Assembly: GCA_033060915.1 (NCBI GenBank)
Contig: CM065398.1
Location: 202,501-266,500 of the forward strand
DNA length: 64,000 nt
Origin: Euryodendron excelsum
Lineage: Eukaryota > Streptophyta > Magnoliopsida > Ericales > Pentaphylacaceae
Direction: 5' to 3'
A program made the translations under genes and the position numbers. The notes beneath the pieces were generated by a model that made no database searches, was not told the origin of the DNA, and saw only the letters and a program-made list of their open reading frames with translations. Of this stretch, positions 44,540 to 57,088 are shown piece after piece (positions within the stretch are counted from its first letter, which is position 1; every line of letters starts with the position of its first letter).

Positions 44540-46203
44540 CTCATGGTTAAGGTTTCTAAAGAAAAAGTGATACATCAAATACAACATTCAAGGTTGTTTA
44601 TATTAGAGTTCTAAGATCCTAAGAGTTTTTCAAAAACCCTTTTCAAAAATGATTCCCAAGAGTCACATCCTTGAAGTAATCTTAGACTTACATGGTTAAG
44701 GTTATTCAAGGAAAGTGAGATATCAAGTACGGACCTATAACCCTAAAGTTTTCTAAACCCTAAGGGAAGCATATGGTGTTGGCTTTATGGGGGCCAGCAA
44801 TTAACCTTTGACTCGGTTGGGTCTTATGGGAGACCCACGTGGAGTACGTGACTAGCTAACCCGTGGCGCTTACATGGTGTAGACCCTTATACCCACCTAC
44901 CACTTAGTGGGGGGCTCTGCGCTGCTAAGGTATAAAGAAATAAAGTTACGCCTTGGCTAACAGCAATTGCTTTTGGTGCAATGGTAAGCGCTTGATCCTA
45001 AACTTAGTATTAAAGCGAGGTCACGGGTTCGAGTCCTAGGATTGTTACTAAGGGGGAAATTGTTGGCTTTATGGGGGCCATCAAAAACTTTCTAAAGGCA
45101 AGGCCACAAGAGCTTTCCCAATCCAAACTCCCTCTCAAAAATCCCGAATCAAGATTTCAAAAAATTCTCTTGAGTTATTCCAAAACCCTCTCGAGTTGCT
45201 TTAAAACATTTTAAAATCTCTCTTGAGTTATTTCCAAAACACTTCAAAAATCCCCCAAGTTCTCTTTCAAAAACATTTTCCAAACTCTCTTGAGTTGTTT
45301 CAAAACATTTTAAAAATCTCCCAAGTTCTATATCCAAAGACATTTTCAAACTCTCAAGTTATATTTCAAGTCAAAATTCTTGAACCCAAAGTTTTAAAAG
45401 AAACCTTTCAAAACTCCCATTAGTCCATTTTCAATCGGGTCCTAGCTCAAACTACAAATGACTTAATTATCGCCATATGAGATACATAGGCAACTTTCAA
45501 ATAGGTGCGGTTATAACCACGTTTTCAAATCAAATCCCCTTTTCAAAACTTTCTCAAGTCAAATGTCCATTTTCAAAACTCATTTCCAAGTTAAACTATC
45601 TTTTCAAAACCAAGTTTCAAAAACTTATAACTCTCAAAAACCTTTATGCATCATACATCATTCATCAAAAAATTATGATCAAACCCATTTTCAAAATTCT
45701 AAAGTGGATATAAGTGGACTTCTAGTAACCAGTGATTTAAGTCAGTGAATTAAGAGTAAATAGACATGTAGGTACTGAAAGGGCGAGATAGGGTGACGAT
45801 CTTAGGATATCTTCCCTATATGTAACCAACCCTCATACCATAAATTTTTATTTCAAAGACCAAAACTGTAGTCACGTTTTCCAAAAGGGCTTTACAATCA
45901 TTTCAAAGGTTGCTAAAAAACCTCTTTCCTAAAAACTTTCTTAGGAAGGGCATTTCTAAAACCTTTTTTAAAAAATCTAAGTTTTGTATTCGGATTACAC
46001 TTAACTTTTAGGAGACCTAACACATCTTTAACTATGTTAGGTGGCGACTCTAAAACTTTTTTAAAGGTCCTTATTTAAATGAAAAATAATTTTTCAAGTT
46101 CAAAGCCCCGTCGCACTTGTCCTTTTAGGAGGGTAATTTCTAATAAAGAGAGTACTGTGCTTTTCCCGAGTCAAGAGTGCTTGGTTAAAAATCGGGTGCA
46201 ACA
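44540..46203 (+). mobile_element. O: long LTR, right arm
   Basis: Continues the LTR broken at 12949. It matches 31950-33110 of C (AAGGTTGTTTATATTAG, the ATGAGATACATAGGCAAC block, ATGTAGGTACTGAAAGGGCG, GTTAGGTGGCGACTC) and ends GGGTGCAACA. It is flanked by gtctc against gcctc at 9340. It includes a 304-bp insertion at 44777-45080 that C lacks. Confidence 0.8.
44777..45080 (+). mobile_element. tRNA-like SINE/TRIM-type insertion with 20-bp direct repeats
   Basis: Identical 20-mers TGTTGGCTTTATGGGGGCCA occupy both ends (44777-44796 and 45061-45080). Near the right end is a tRNA-like segment (44959-45048). It has an A-box-like TGGTGCAATGG at 44974, a perfect B box GGTTCGAGTCC at 45026, and possible acceptor pairing AGCAAT with ATTGTT. 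The anticodon region is not tRNA-like. A tRNA-derived SINE would explain the boxes and a long target duplication. However, the repeats begin TG and end CA, so a miniature LTR element remains possible. Confidence 0.5.
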
Positions 46204-46726
46204 GTCTCAATTCGCTCCGCAAACCACCAAGATGAACACCAGAAAGCTTACAAGAGTAGAAGACGATGAGAATGCATCAACCTTCTTTGGGCCGAAGGCA
46301 CTCCGAAGATTAAATCAGACAAGCTTAATTTTAATAAATTGAAATAAAGAAATCTATTATGGCTCTTAGTTGTACATACCTTGTTCTTCTCTAGCTTGCT
46401 TTATTTATAGGCTTCGGAGGCCTTACTCCTTCTAAGAGTCATATGTTCTTTCCTTTTATGAACCAATCTCCTTTGAGTCGGTTAGGAGATTTGATCTAAT
46501 ATTCTTGAGTCATTTCCTTAATTGTATTGGAGTTCTCTACCCATTGGGCCTTGTTGGCACTTGGGCTCGCCCTAATGCAGTCGGGCCTATCTTCTTTAGA
46601 CTAGGACTGTTCTTCTTGGCAAGCTTGTTTGATTTCTTTTATTCTAAGCTCATGCTCTTACAGGTCGCCCTCACCATTCTTAATGGGCCGATCTAGCATT
46701 GTAGAATGCGGGCCTTTTAGCCCACA
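46204..46726 (-). mobile_element. E1 5' LTR, outer part
   Basis: The minus-strand reading has a TATA box (46401-46410) and continues across the O insertion into 9344-9319, where it ends ..GCTACA beside a PBS. The outer edge is set tentatively at 46726 (TGTGGGCTAAAAGG on the minus strand). The partner LTR is not in the window. Confidence 0.5.
46401..46410 (-). promoter_or_regulatory. E1 LTR TATA box
   Basis: CTATAAATAA on the minus strand, preceded by GCCTCCGAAGC and followed by GCAAGCTAGAGAAG. Confidence 0.5.
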
Positions 46727-49700
46727 CCAACTATTACCACTTTCTTCTCAAACTAAGTTCCCTGTATAATTTTCATTCAATAACTTCTTAAAATAACTAA
46801 GGAAAGGGATTAGCCAATGATAGTGGTGCCCCACCTAGGACTATCATCATGAGTTTGACTCAGTCTCCGCTCTCTTAAGGTTTTGACCCTCCGATGTACT
46901 AAAAAATAACATTTGAAAATAATGTCTCCACCTCTCTTTAGTTTCCTTGTCTTGCACAAAACTGATGAATCTTCATTCTTCATACATTTAATATGATTAA
47001 GAGTAAATTACACTGACCTCCTTTAAGGTTTATTGAAAACCAAGACAATACTCCTCACATCTTGACAATTACATTGTCCTCCCTTTCTTTTAAAACATTA
47101 TTACAGATACAACCTACTAGTTAACAAGGCTAATAGAAAGTGTAAAATTATTTTTTTGCCCTTACTAACACTCTCAATTTTCTACTGCACATATACACAT
47201 CAAAATAAAAATCTCTCTATTTTTTCCAATGTTCCACCACCACCTCTCTTCCTCTTTACTATTGCCAAACCTTCTACCACCACACCCATATACCCACCAC
47301 TGCCAAACCTCATATCACAATCACTCCCATTTTCTTCCAGACACCACCCCTGTCATATCTCTACCCCTAACTCCACTACCCCATTCAGCCATCCCACCCC
47401 TACCCTCCTGCACTACCAACCACATCCACCTCATAACCACACCCGATGTCCCCCATCTTTCGCACGCATACAAAGCATGACCGCCGCCCATCCGTCCCTC
47501 TCTTCTCCCCTCCCCCCTCTCTTCATTCGCTCCCTCCTCTTCCCAATTCAGCCCTCCCTCCCTCTATTTCTTTGATTCAATAAATGTTTTCTTTTTTTAT
47601 TTGATGCCAATTGCTATTTGTCATTGTGGTGGCAACTTTGATGATAAATTGGGTCACTTTTGTTTTTTTGTGGTGGATTGAACTTATAGGGGTGGAGCCA
47701 TGGAATTTGGAAGGAGTGATAAGGGTTTTGGCTGGAAGTGGTGGTGGTGGTGGTGGTGGTGGTGGTGGTGGTGGTGGGGTGGCTGTCAAGGTGGCCCACT
47801 TCCTCCCCTCTCACTTTCTTTTTACTAGAAAATGGTGATTTGTGGTTAATAGTGTTGAAGGTTAGTGTAACATATGTGGAATCAGGGTGCTAGGGAGGGT
47901 TAGTCTGGCGCCAGAGGCACAAGGAGTGATGGGATGGCAAGGAGGGTTGGCATGCTTAGTGGGGATAAAGTAGAAGGTTGGTTCCTGTTCGTGGTGGAGG
48001 GTCGTGGTGCCAGAGAGGGAAGAGATAATGGGGTGGCAAGGAGGAAGGGAGGGTTTGGTTCGTGAATGTCGGGTTTGGCATAATATTGATGGATGGGCCA
48101 AATTTCTCACAATTTGGCCATGGTGATGGTGGTGGTGGTGGTTCAATCATGAGCTAGTGGTATGCATGTGTTGGATTGGGTTGAGTCAAGTTCACACTAC
48201 ACTAGAATTGAACCAATCTTGATTCCTAATTTTTGGACCTAACACCGAACCGGTCATAAAATAGAACTTAACTAAACAAACTTGAGACGGTTCAAGTCTG
48301 TATCATGGTTTGGATTGGGTGAGTTTGATTGGGTAAGTTTGGGACGGTTCTACTCAGCGTGAATTGAGAGTCCAGGTTGGATTGTATAAATAAAAGAATA
48401 AGAAAGTGATTTGTATGAGATTAATCATTCAGTAAAATTTATTTGTTTTCTTTCAATTTAAGGGAAGCTTTGTGTGGATTTTTCTTTTCTCTAGCTAGTG
48501 GGTTTGTGGGTTTTGTATCAACGACCAATTGCAAGGCTTAAAGATGAGTATTCCCCAGTAATGGGAATCTCTATCAATCTGTTTTGATTCAATCCCGGAA
48601 CCATGTAGTCCTCTTCTTGAAGAAAATAGCTTCTCAGAATAGAATTTTCAGCAATCATTTTGACGTTGGAACAATGGAAGTACCAGTAATTGAAGATTAC
48701 ATACATATACATATGTACATATATAAATGATAAACTAAAAACCTATAGACAAAATCATTCAAACTCTAAAAAAGAAGAAAAAGAGTTTAGAAGGGCACCT
48801 GTTATCAATACTCACACTAGAGGATAAGATCGAGAATATGAGAAGAAGATAACCTTCAAACAATTCTCCAAAAACCAGCGAAAGAGAGAAAAGCTTAGAG
48901 AATTCTTATTTTTCAAAAACAGAATATTTCATACACGGTCCTCTCTGCTACCATCAAGCCCTTATTTATATCTCCTACAACTTCAGTACTCAACCTTTGG
49001 TTCTTATCTAAGAGTAACAGAATAACTACCTTGAGAACTACCTCTATTCTTGATACTAAAAACAGAGTAATATAACTACTTAACCCACTTCCTAACTGCT
49101 GCTTCTTTGCCTTGACAACTTCACTCAGGTTGCTTCTCTCGCATTGCTACTCATTTTCTGAACTATGATTTAGCTTCATTTCTTCGTATTCCAGCCAGTA
49201 TCAGTAGACGAGATGAAGAAGCGAAGTGGCTTGGGTCTTCTACTACGGCGGCGTGGAGCAGCGGGAACTGACGTTTAGGGGTTATAATTCGAATGGGCTT
49301 ACTTGTGCGGGCTCCTCTTATGTCGATAAGACGCGGACGATTTCCATATTAGGCTAAGCTAGTCCAAGGAGGTCAGTTGGGCCCAAATTCCTTTTGGGCT
49401 TGAGAAGAAGAGTCGAACCTACTTTTACTTTTACCACAATAACAAGAAAAAAAACTCGTAATTTTAGGTGGCACTTCTGTTATGATTGTCACCTTCCATG
49501 TAAAGTTTAAATAGTGCTGCACTATTGAATACTATTTCCAAAAACAAAATTAAAAAAAAAATCAACATCCTAGCTACCACTCAATTCTAAAGCCCAAAAT
49601 ACTATCATTTACTGAATGAGCTTATATTGAGCTAATTATAAGCCAAGCTAAAGAAGGAGTAGGCAGGTCCGGTTTTATTTTTTATATTATTTTTATTTTT

Positions 49701-50160
49701 GAAGTCACAAAAACAAATCTGATACGAAAAACTTGTCTGACAAATTATTCCTAAAATAAGTTTAAAGGAAAGTGTTAAATTATTTTCTGTGTTCAAAGAA
49801 GTTGTTCAAACAAACATTGATGAATTTCTAACAATTTCCAGTTCTGTTTAAGATAGAATTGCATGCAATTTGAAATGATTTATATACAGCACGTACTCTT
49901 AGGTTATTAAGGACTTTTTCTACTCTTTTAGAGTAGACGAACCAAAAAAGGTACTGAACCTATGTAGTGAGAGAGGAGAATTTTAATGTATTGAAAGTGA
50001 TTCCAAACATCCTTGAGTGAACAATATGATCTATGTGTGCTTCACAATTGTTCACCATCTGTTTTAATGCGTCAACTACTTCGTCATCGTCTGTATGACA
50101 TTGAAAAATTCCTTCATAATTTTTTTGGTGGATATCTGAGAAGTCAAGGCTGACTTATTC
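46727..50160. other. AT-rich intergenic sequence, unassigned
   Basis: No coding region is supported. The frames open around 47150-48150 are Pro/His/Ser-rich translations of C-rich and GGT-repeat DNA. A minus-strand TATA-like box (TATAAATAAG near 48961) in 48730-49450 hints at an old LTR, but I see no paired ends. Confidence 0.5.
47738..47778 (+). repeat. (GGT)n microsatellite
   Basis: Uninterrupted GTG/GGT triplets for about 40 bp. A shorter interrupted run lies at 48121-48142. Confidence 0.98.
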
Positions 50161-50164
50161 CCTA

Positions 50165-50660
50165 GACAAATAAGGCCCTCATTTTAGGCTCCTAATTTTT
50201 TAAAACATTATATGTTATAGTAAAGTCCATATAAATTTTACATATTTTTTTGAAAAAAAAAGCCCCAGTTTAGGTGAGAAAAACTACATTGGTAAAATTC
50301 ATAAAGAAAATATCAATTTAAAAAATAAATAAATAAATTGCACAAATAAAAAATTTTGGAGACCCAAATTTTTAAAAACCTCAAATGCTATAATTAGGCT
50401 CTATATAGGTCCTATAATATTTTTAGAAAAAAAAAATCCAATCCTAGATGAGAAAAAATGTTATATAAAAGAAGGCCTAAAATTAACTACACTAGTTAAC
50501 TTAAATATATATATACATATATCACTAGTTTAACCCAAAAAAAAAAAATTGAAAGCCCCAAATTCTTTAAAATCTTGTAGAACATAGTTAAGACCCAATA
50601 GAGGTACCACATCTTTTTTTTTAAAAAAATGACGAGGTCCAAACGAAAAGGCATGTTAGA
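50165..50660. repeat. Diverged triplicate, about 170-190 bp units
   Basis: Three segments share the order TTTTTAAAAC..., an ATA-rich middle, then TTTTTGAAAAAAAAA-type A tracts followed by CC..AGGTGAGAAAAA. They lie at about 50195, 50370 and 50565. Similarity is low. Could be an eroded transposon fragment. Confidence 0.35.
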
Positions 50661-51309
50661 AAAGCAAAGCCCAAAAGCCCAAATCAACACAATAATTAAT
50701 TTCACGAAGAAAAAAAAAACTGATTTGACCAAAGAATTTAATACAAAAAATTTTACAATATATTATAAAATATAAAAAATCTCATTTAAAGTTATCTCTT
50801 TAAGCCTTGAGTTATCTCGAGCCGATCCCGTATTACATTAAACTTATCTTGTTTGGATACTTGACAGATTAAGTACTGCGTGACAGTGTACGTGGATTGC
50901 AAGAGCATTTTCTAATATGCCAAGTTTGCCATTGTTTTATGCATACTGGACAACATGCTGTGACCATATTGGCCTTCAGAATTCCCAAGGCATTGCTGTC
51001 TCCTCCACTTTCAAGGCCTTTTTTTCATTTTGCAGTGGAGAGCTCTCCATTTTTAATATGACCGCATTACTCTTAATTCGTCTGACTCTCATGTTTGAGA
51101 GATGGTTGCTATAATTTTTCAAGGTGTGGGATCCAAACTTCATTGTGATAATTTTGAAGACTCCCACGGGCCGTGGTGACATGCTCCCTATTTGCATTAT
51201 GAACACATGGCAGACAAGTCCTGGGACTAATAAATAGTTTAACTCTAGTTATTCTTGTTTATGTTTTTTCAAGGTCTAGGCAAAAGAAAAAACCGTTTCA
51301 TAGATGTAC

Positions 51310-51605
51310 ACATGCACACAAGATGAGAAGAAAGAGCTCAATGTAGTAGGCAATCGATGGCCTAGATGAAAAGAAGAAAAAATTATAAAAATGCATACTT
51401 AAGATGGAAAGAAACTAAAAAACTCGAGTTAATAGTTAATTGAAGGCCTCAATGAAAAGAAAAGAAAATTATGAAAAAGCACACTTAAGATAGGAAGAAA
51501 CTAAAAATTACCAGCATGAACTTGAAATAGTAGTCTATCGAAAGGCTAAATGAAAAAAAAAATTATAAAAATGCACACTTTTGAGGTGGGAAGAAACTAA
51601 AAATT
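51310..51605. repeat. Tandem repeat, about 90-105 bp, 3 units
   Basis: Three imperfect copies of AGGAAGAAACTAAAAA preceded by AAAATTATAAAAATGCACAC and GGCCTAGATGAAAAGAA. Units end near 51421, 51510 and 51605. Confidence 0.75.
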
Positions 51606-52361
51606 AAGTTTTTATATTCATCTTCCCTTGTGATTCATATATTTTCTCCAACGAAAGAAATTAAAACAAATTCTTATTTGGGCCAACCAACATGAAGTTA
51701 AAGTTTAAATAGCACTACTATAGCCTGTAAAAACATTAACATAATACAATTCAAAGACTCAAGCACCGTGTATAATGCTTAATATAATTTTAAAAGTCAA
51801 ATTTATTAACTCATCTTAGTGTCCAAGCAATAAACAACTATAAAAAATTAAGACAAGAACTGCAAAACGTGTATGTTAAGCACATATAATTCCACTTTAT
51901 GATGCAGACCAAGTAGATATTCACTCAATTGAAAATTGCATTCATAGGAATGCTTAAAACATATATAACTTGTAATGAATTAAGATCCACATGATACAAT
52001 ATTATCCCTTTGGGTTTTGGGTCGCACGATTTTAAAATGCATTATACCAAAGAGATACCAGTGCATATATATATAGCACTTTCTATCATGACCCAGAATA
52101 CATATAGTACAATATTGTCCTCTTTGAGCCTTAGCACACACTACTTTAAAACACATTATACCAAAGAAATACAAATACCTATATATATAGCACTTCCCAT
52201 CTTCTTCCCCAAGCAATGTTGGATTATAGCACATAACCTTGAAGCCAACCTACCAATATCTCGCCCCCGCCTATATGCAGCCGTCTAGGTCTCACAATCC
52301 ACCCCCCTAATAGGCAATGTGTCTTTACGTTAGGCTGGATCCACACACTTTCGGTTGGGAT

Positions 52362-52374
52362 TAGCTCTGATACC
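52362..52374 (-). other. TRIM PBS 1 (Met-initiator type)
   Basis: Minus-strand GGTATCAGAGCTA, four bases inside the LTR that starts at 52379 in plus coordinates. Confidence 0.8.
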
Positions 52375-52790
52375 CTTCTGTCAATACCTAAGATTCACAT
52401 GGAACAATTTTGTCTGCGTTGGGTCTTAGCCCACATGGCTTTAAAACGTTTTTTACCAAAGAGATACAAGTGTCTACACATATAGCACTTCCCCTCTCCT
52501 TCCCCAAGCGATGTGAAATTACAGTATATAAACTTGGAGCTAGCCTACCACTACCATAACTTGCTAAGATCTCATCCTTGCCTACGTGCAGCCGTCCGGG
52601 TCTCACACCTCCCCTCTCATTTCCCAGGCGATGTGAGATCACAACACAAAATTCTTGGAGCTAGCCTACCACTGCCGTAGCCCAAGATCTCGTCATCGCC
52701 CACGTGTAGCTATTCGGATCTCACAATCCACCCCCCTTACAGGCAATGCGTCCTCGCATTGGGTTGGCTCCGCACACTTCTAGATAGGAT

Positions 52791-52803
52791 TAGCTCTGAT
52801 ATC
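52791..52803 (-). other. TRIM PBS 2 (Met-initiator type, one change)
   Basis: Minus-strand TGATATCAGAGCTA, four bases inside LTR 52808-53037. One G-to-A change from the other site. Confidence 0.75.
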
Positions 52804-53037
52804 ATTTTGTCACGACTTAGGATCCACATGATACAATATTATCCGCTTTGGGTCTTGACCGGCACGGTTTTAAAACGCGTTGTGCCAAAGAGATACAAGT
52901 GTCTACATATATAGCACTTCCCCTCTCCTTTCCCAAGCGATGTAGGATCACAGCACAAAATTCTTGGAGCCAACCTGTCACTGTCGTAACCTTTCAAGAT
53001 CTCGTCATTGCTCACTTACAGCCGCCTAGGTCTTACA

Positions 53038-55420
53038 TAACTGCCACCACTATATGCATCATACTCTACAGTTATATTTTTTTACTTGTCTTTATTATAT
53101 TAGTGAGAGATTTGTGTGCAAAGCATGCAATTTTAGTGCCCAAAACAGAGAGCATTAGTATATCTAACCGGAAGTGGATCTTTTATCTTATAAAGTTGCG
53201 TGTGGCAAATTTTGAAGATTGTATGGTTTAAACACTCAATAATAGACATGAAAATTAGATAATACAGAAAATAAAAACTTGTTGAATGCATGAATTGTGT
53301 TCTGTAGAAGCAGTGATCCGCTAACTGTAAAATGTCACAAAACGAAATCAAAATTTAAAAAAAATTGAAACAATTCTATCAAGAAATTCAGTAGTCTGAA
53401 TGCAGAAATAATATATACAGAATTAAGATGTTCCAAGTCAGCTCCCGACAAACATGGCCTCTACTAAAAAAAAAAAACCAAACTTTGCAGGTTTCAAACA
53501 TTCTTGGTACAGTAGTCGTCTTCATCCATGAATGATGTGACTGTCGAATTTCTGCATTCGCATGGATTTCACGTCGAACAAAACTTTTCTATGTTCCTAT
53601 CTTCCATTTACTTTTAACATCCTGAATCATATCTCTCCTCTCTCTATAACTCACAAGCCAAACATTGTCTTAAACACAACAAAATCCCAAACCCTTGTGC
53701 CGAAATACCAAGAGAATGCAAACTCCGACTCCACACTGCAATGTTAATGATCTACACAACATGTTAACAAATCCACCAGGCAAGAGTAGGCATACTAAAC
53801 TTTAACATATGAATCTGCCCAGGTTTCCATGAGAGTGCTCAGAAGTATCATTTTCAAATTTGTTAAATTGAAAGAACAATAAAATTGTAACAAAGGCTTT
53901 GATCATATGAACCAGCTACCATAAACCACATTAATCCTATTGACATGATTATCTAATTTGAAAGATAAAAATACAATAACAATCAAATATCAAGAAAATA
54001 ATTAGGGAAGTTCAATAAATAAAAAAAATACAATGCTCTCTTTGCCAACTAAGAAATGCAAGAAAAGAGAAAAAGAAACATTGACAACTTCCATCACCTG
54101 TTGTCCATTTCCTGATGAACATGGAACTTGTTCAAGTGACAGTTAAGATGATGCTTCTTGAGTTTTAAAATGTATTAAGTTTAGATATAGTAAAGAGTTT
54201 TTCCCACAGTTTCTCCGAAAGCAAAGAGACCAAAAATATGTAATCATAACTGATAAAATTTTGAGACTGAAAATATTTGAATGATATCAAAACAATTAGA
54301 CAAGTTCACCCAATAGGCAAGACAAAAATAATAATAAAAAAAAAGAAAATATATAATCATGTGAACCCAAAGCCTAATGACCAAAATGACAATGAAAAAA
54401 ATAATAAACCATGATTCAATGGAATTTCTTATTATAATTGGATGATTTACATTGGATAATTTAGCAAAATGAAAATGGTATCAAACAAAATTTTGTTGTT
54501 ATATTTGGTTTGCTGACTACAAAAGCAAGATTATATTTAAAATGAAATAGATATTACAAATGAATACAATTTAAAGAGAAGAATATGGAATTATACTAAT
54601 ATATGATGTTAAACAAAACAGGTTGAATAATTCATGAGCTTGTCTTGTTTGGTTTTTTGAAATGGTATAGATATAAAGTTCATTATGGTTTTGTACGAAC
54701 AGAAGAACATCACCTCAAGATTGCGTGTCTTGCCAAGTTTTTAGAACTTTAGCAGTATATAATTTTTGGATGTAGTGTTTACATATATTAAGGAAATAAT
54801 TAAGAGCAAATCACATAATCCTATGAATTAATTTAATATATAAATACATGATGATGCAGTAAATTTTGCGTGATCTTCCCGAGCTCTGGTGTGGATGACT
54901 AGAAAGAAACTTCAACTGGGGACACCAATGAGGTGTCTGTCAAGGACACTCCGATGCCAAAATTAGACTAGAGATAAACAAGCAAAGTAACGATGCTTAA
55001 GGGTTGGTATTTTTTTGTGCCTTCTTTTGGAGATGGTGACTGCCATATATAAAGTAATGTTAGCAAGGAGTGTGCCTTCGATCGTGGAATGTGAGCGTCA
55101 ATTGTGCCCCCGAATTAAGCATAGCGGATAGAAAACATGGATCGTGTTTCTAGTCATGGGGGTAACTATCGCAATAATGGAGTTGTGGGAGCTGATATTC
55201 AGGCAAAAAACTCGAAGTACACCTCCAATGGCACCTGGTGCGTCGCGCTGGTGCGGCCTATCCAGGTCTGTCCGGCTCGACTAGTCAAAAGGGTATTTAG
55301 AGGTGGTCTTAGTCTGGACACCTCTGGTTGCCCAAGAAGGACAGATTGGCTACTTAGTTTTACCTCTATCAGATGTCCCTAATTCTTCTGGGCAGCTCTA
55401 GTCTACCCAAGGGAATTTGA
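53038..55420. other. AT-rich intergenic sequence
   Basis: No coding region, RNA gene or paired repeat is supported. Poly-A tracts are frequent. The part from about 54860 changes to GC-richer sequence with TATATAAAG at 55032 and may be LTR or leader of E2, but no LTR ends were found. Confidence 0.5.
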
Positions 55421-56761
55421 ATGTCATCTTCGAGGCGCATTTATGGCGCCATAATCCATAATGATTATAGTGGTTGTCGAATCGGTGCGACCCTTGGAGT
55501 GTTCGCCATGTGGCCTTTCCGGGTTGGTTCTCAATTTGTGATGGGACGCTTCGAAGGCTGGCTATTGATCTTTGAATCATGGAGGCGATCTTATCCATTG
55601 TTTTTTAAACGAAGGGTTTTAAGATTTGGCGGTTTGCCAGAAACCCCTCGCTTTACACCCTTTGAACCCCCAGCAACTGCATCCCTCATTCTCTTTGAAA
55701 GTTCTTCATCCTCTATTCTTGGGACCACATTCAAGGTGATTTCAAGTTTTTTTCTCTTGGCCATCCCAAATTTGGTAAGTTGTTGTGTTTGTCAAGTAGG
55801 GTTTTATGTTTTGCCTTTTATAAAAGGCCATTTGGTACTACGAGTGGAGGATTACGGCTTCATACCCTTAACATTTGTAGGTAATCCTTCCCTCGTTGAG
55901 TCAGTGTACTAGGATGTTCTAAAGGTGTCTAAAGCTACTTTTGAGACTCTCCGTGAGATTGAAGACCCTAGGATCATGAACCCCCATCCTATTGATCTTT
56001 CGACTGGTTCAGAGCGCACAGAGTCAGCCGATTTGGATAGTGTTAGGCCAGGCGATGCTTCTAGTGCCTCTGTCAATTATTTTGGGGTAGATATTGAGGA
56101 CGTTACCCGAGAGACGAGGCCACGGGGGGCAAGGAGCCCTATAGCCATAGTGGACACCTTCGAGGAGGTCCCCATGGATGAAACTGAGGAGGCAATGCCC
56201 CCAACCCTAGAGTATAGGTATGAGGTGAGGAACTCGCCTCTATCTTAGATGGGCCGAATATAAACAAGCTTTGGTATGTCTATCAATTCCCCCCATCCAT
56301 GAGCTATAGGGTCCCCGAGGGTGATGACAGGGCATGCTTCCCTCACCTAGGGGAGATAACAATGTACAAGAGCGCTCTATCAAGGGGGCTAAGGTTTCCC
56401 ATTGCTCCCCCCATTAGGGGGGTTCTAAGTAGATGTGGGCTGGCCCCTGGGCAGATCTTGCCCAATTTGTGGTGTATTCTGGTAGATCGTGCCGCTTTAT
56501 GGCCCTCGGCCACTGGAGGAGAGGAGTACCTGAGCCTTAACGACTTCTTCTACTGCTACAAGGTGACCAAGAGTGAGGGCTCAGCTTGGTATTATTTCTC
56601 GGCCAGGGAAGGTCAACCTGCTATGGTATCTAATCTTCCCACCTCCCACAAGCGTTGGAAGGAGAAGTTCTTCTTTGTGTATGGCGAGGGCATAGAGATT
56701 GCCCACTCGGAGAATATAACTGACCAGACCCCTCGCGTGCCCAGATAGTGGGGGAGACCAG

Positions 56762-56846
56762 GTAAGAAGGGTATACTCTCCCCATACTTCTTGTACTTAG
56801 GTTTAATTTGTGGTAGTGGTCTAACCAACTTCTATTTTATGCTCAG
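56762..56846 (+). other. Predicted aORF intron 1
   Basis: GTAAGAAGGG .. TATGCTCAG. Splicing joins CCAG to CACGCCTTC in the frame ARLLVLEDEARKARVERV. Confidence 0.55.
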
Positions 56847-57011
56847 CACGCCTTCTTGTGTTGGAGGATGAGGCAAGGAAGGCACGGGTAGAGAGGGTGA
56901 TGAAGCATCCTATCACATTTTGGGCTTATCTGGTAGCGAGTGAGACTTTGGTTGCGTACCTCTTAGGTCTAGACCTTTCCGTCGAGGCCATCCAAGCTGA
57001 GGGAGAGAGGA

Positions 57012-57088
57012 GTGAGTCTGGCATTTTAATTTTCGTTGCTGTATCAAATGTGTTCTTACTCCTGCTATGTTCTTCTATGCATATCAAG
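57012..57088 (+). other. Predicted aORF intron 2
   Basis: GTGAGTCTGG .. ATATCAAG. Splicing completes a Ser codon and leads into STMGFNKQNLRNASKRFEDL. Confidence 0.5.

Larger units (their letters stand above)
51976..53037 (-). mobile_element. TRIM array: miniature LTR elements in tandem
   Basis: Three LTR copies in minus orientation (52084-52296, 52379-52725, 52808-53037) plus a truncated fourth (51976-52083) alternate with internal pieces of only about 82 bp. On the minus strand each internal piece begins with a GGTATCAGAGCTAA-type site (initiator-Met tRNA PBS; 52362-52374 and 52791-52803). It ends in a purine run before the next TGTGAGACC. That is a complete LTR-PBS-PPT-LTR layout without coding capacity, i.e. 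a TRIM, repeated by sharing LTRs. The middle LTR has an extra internal duplication of about 115 bp. Confidence 0.85.

Noticed and set aside
44959..45048. Functional tRNA gene
   Set aside because: A and B boxes are present, but the anticodon arm does not fold as a tRNA and the segment lies within a repeat-bounded insertion.
47577..48150. Pro-, Thr- and His-rich open frames on the minus strand
   Set aside because: They are translations of GGT microsatellites and C-rich DNA with no domain or splice support.
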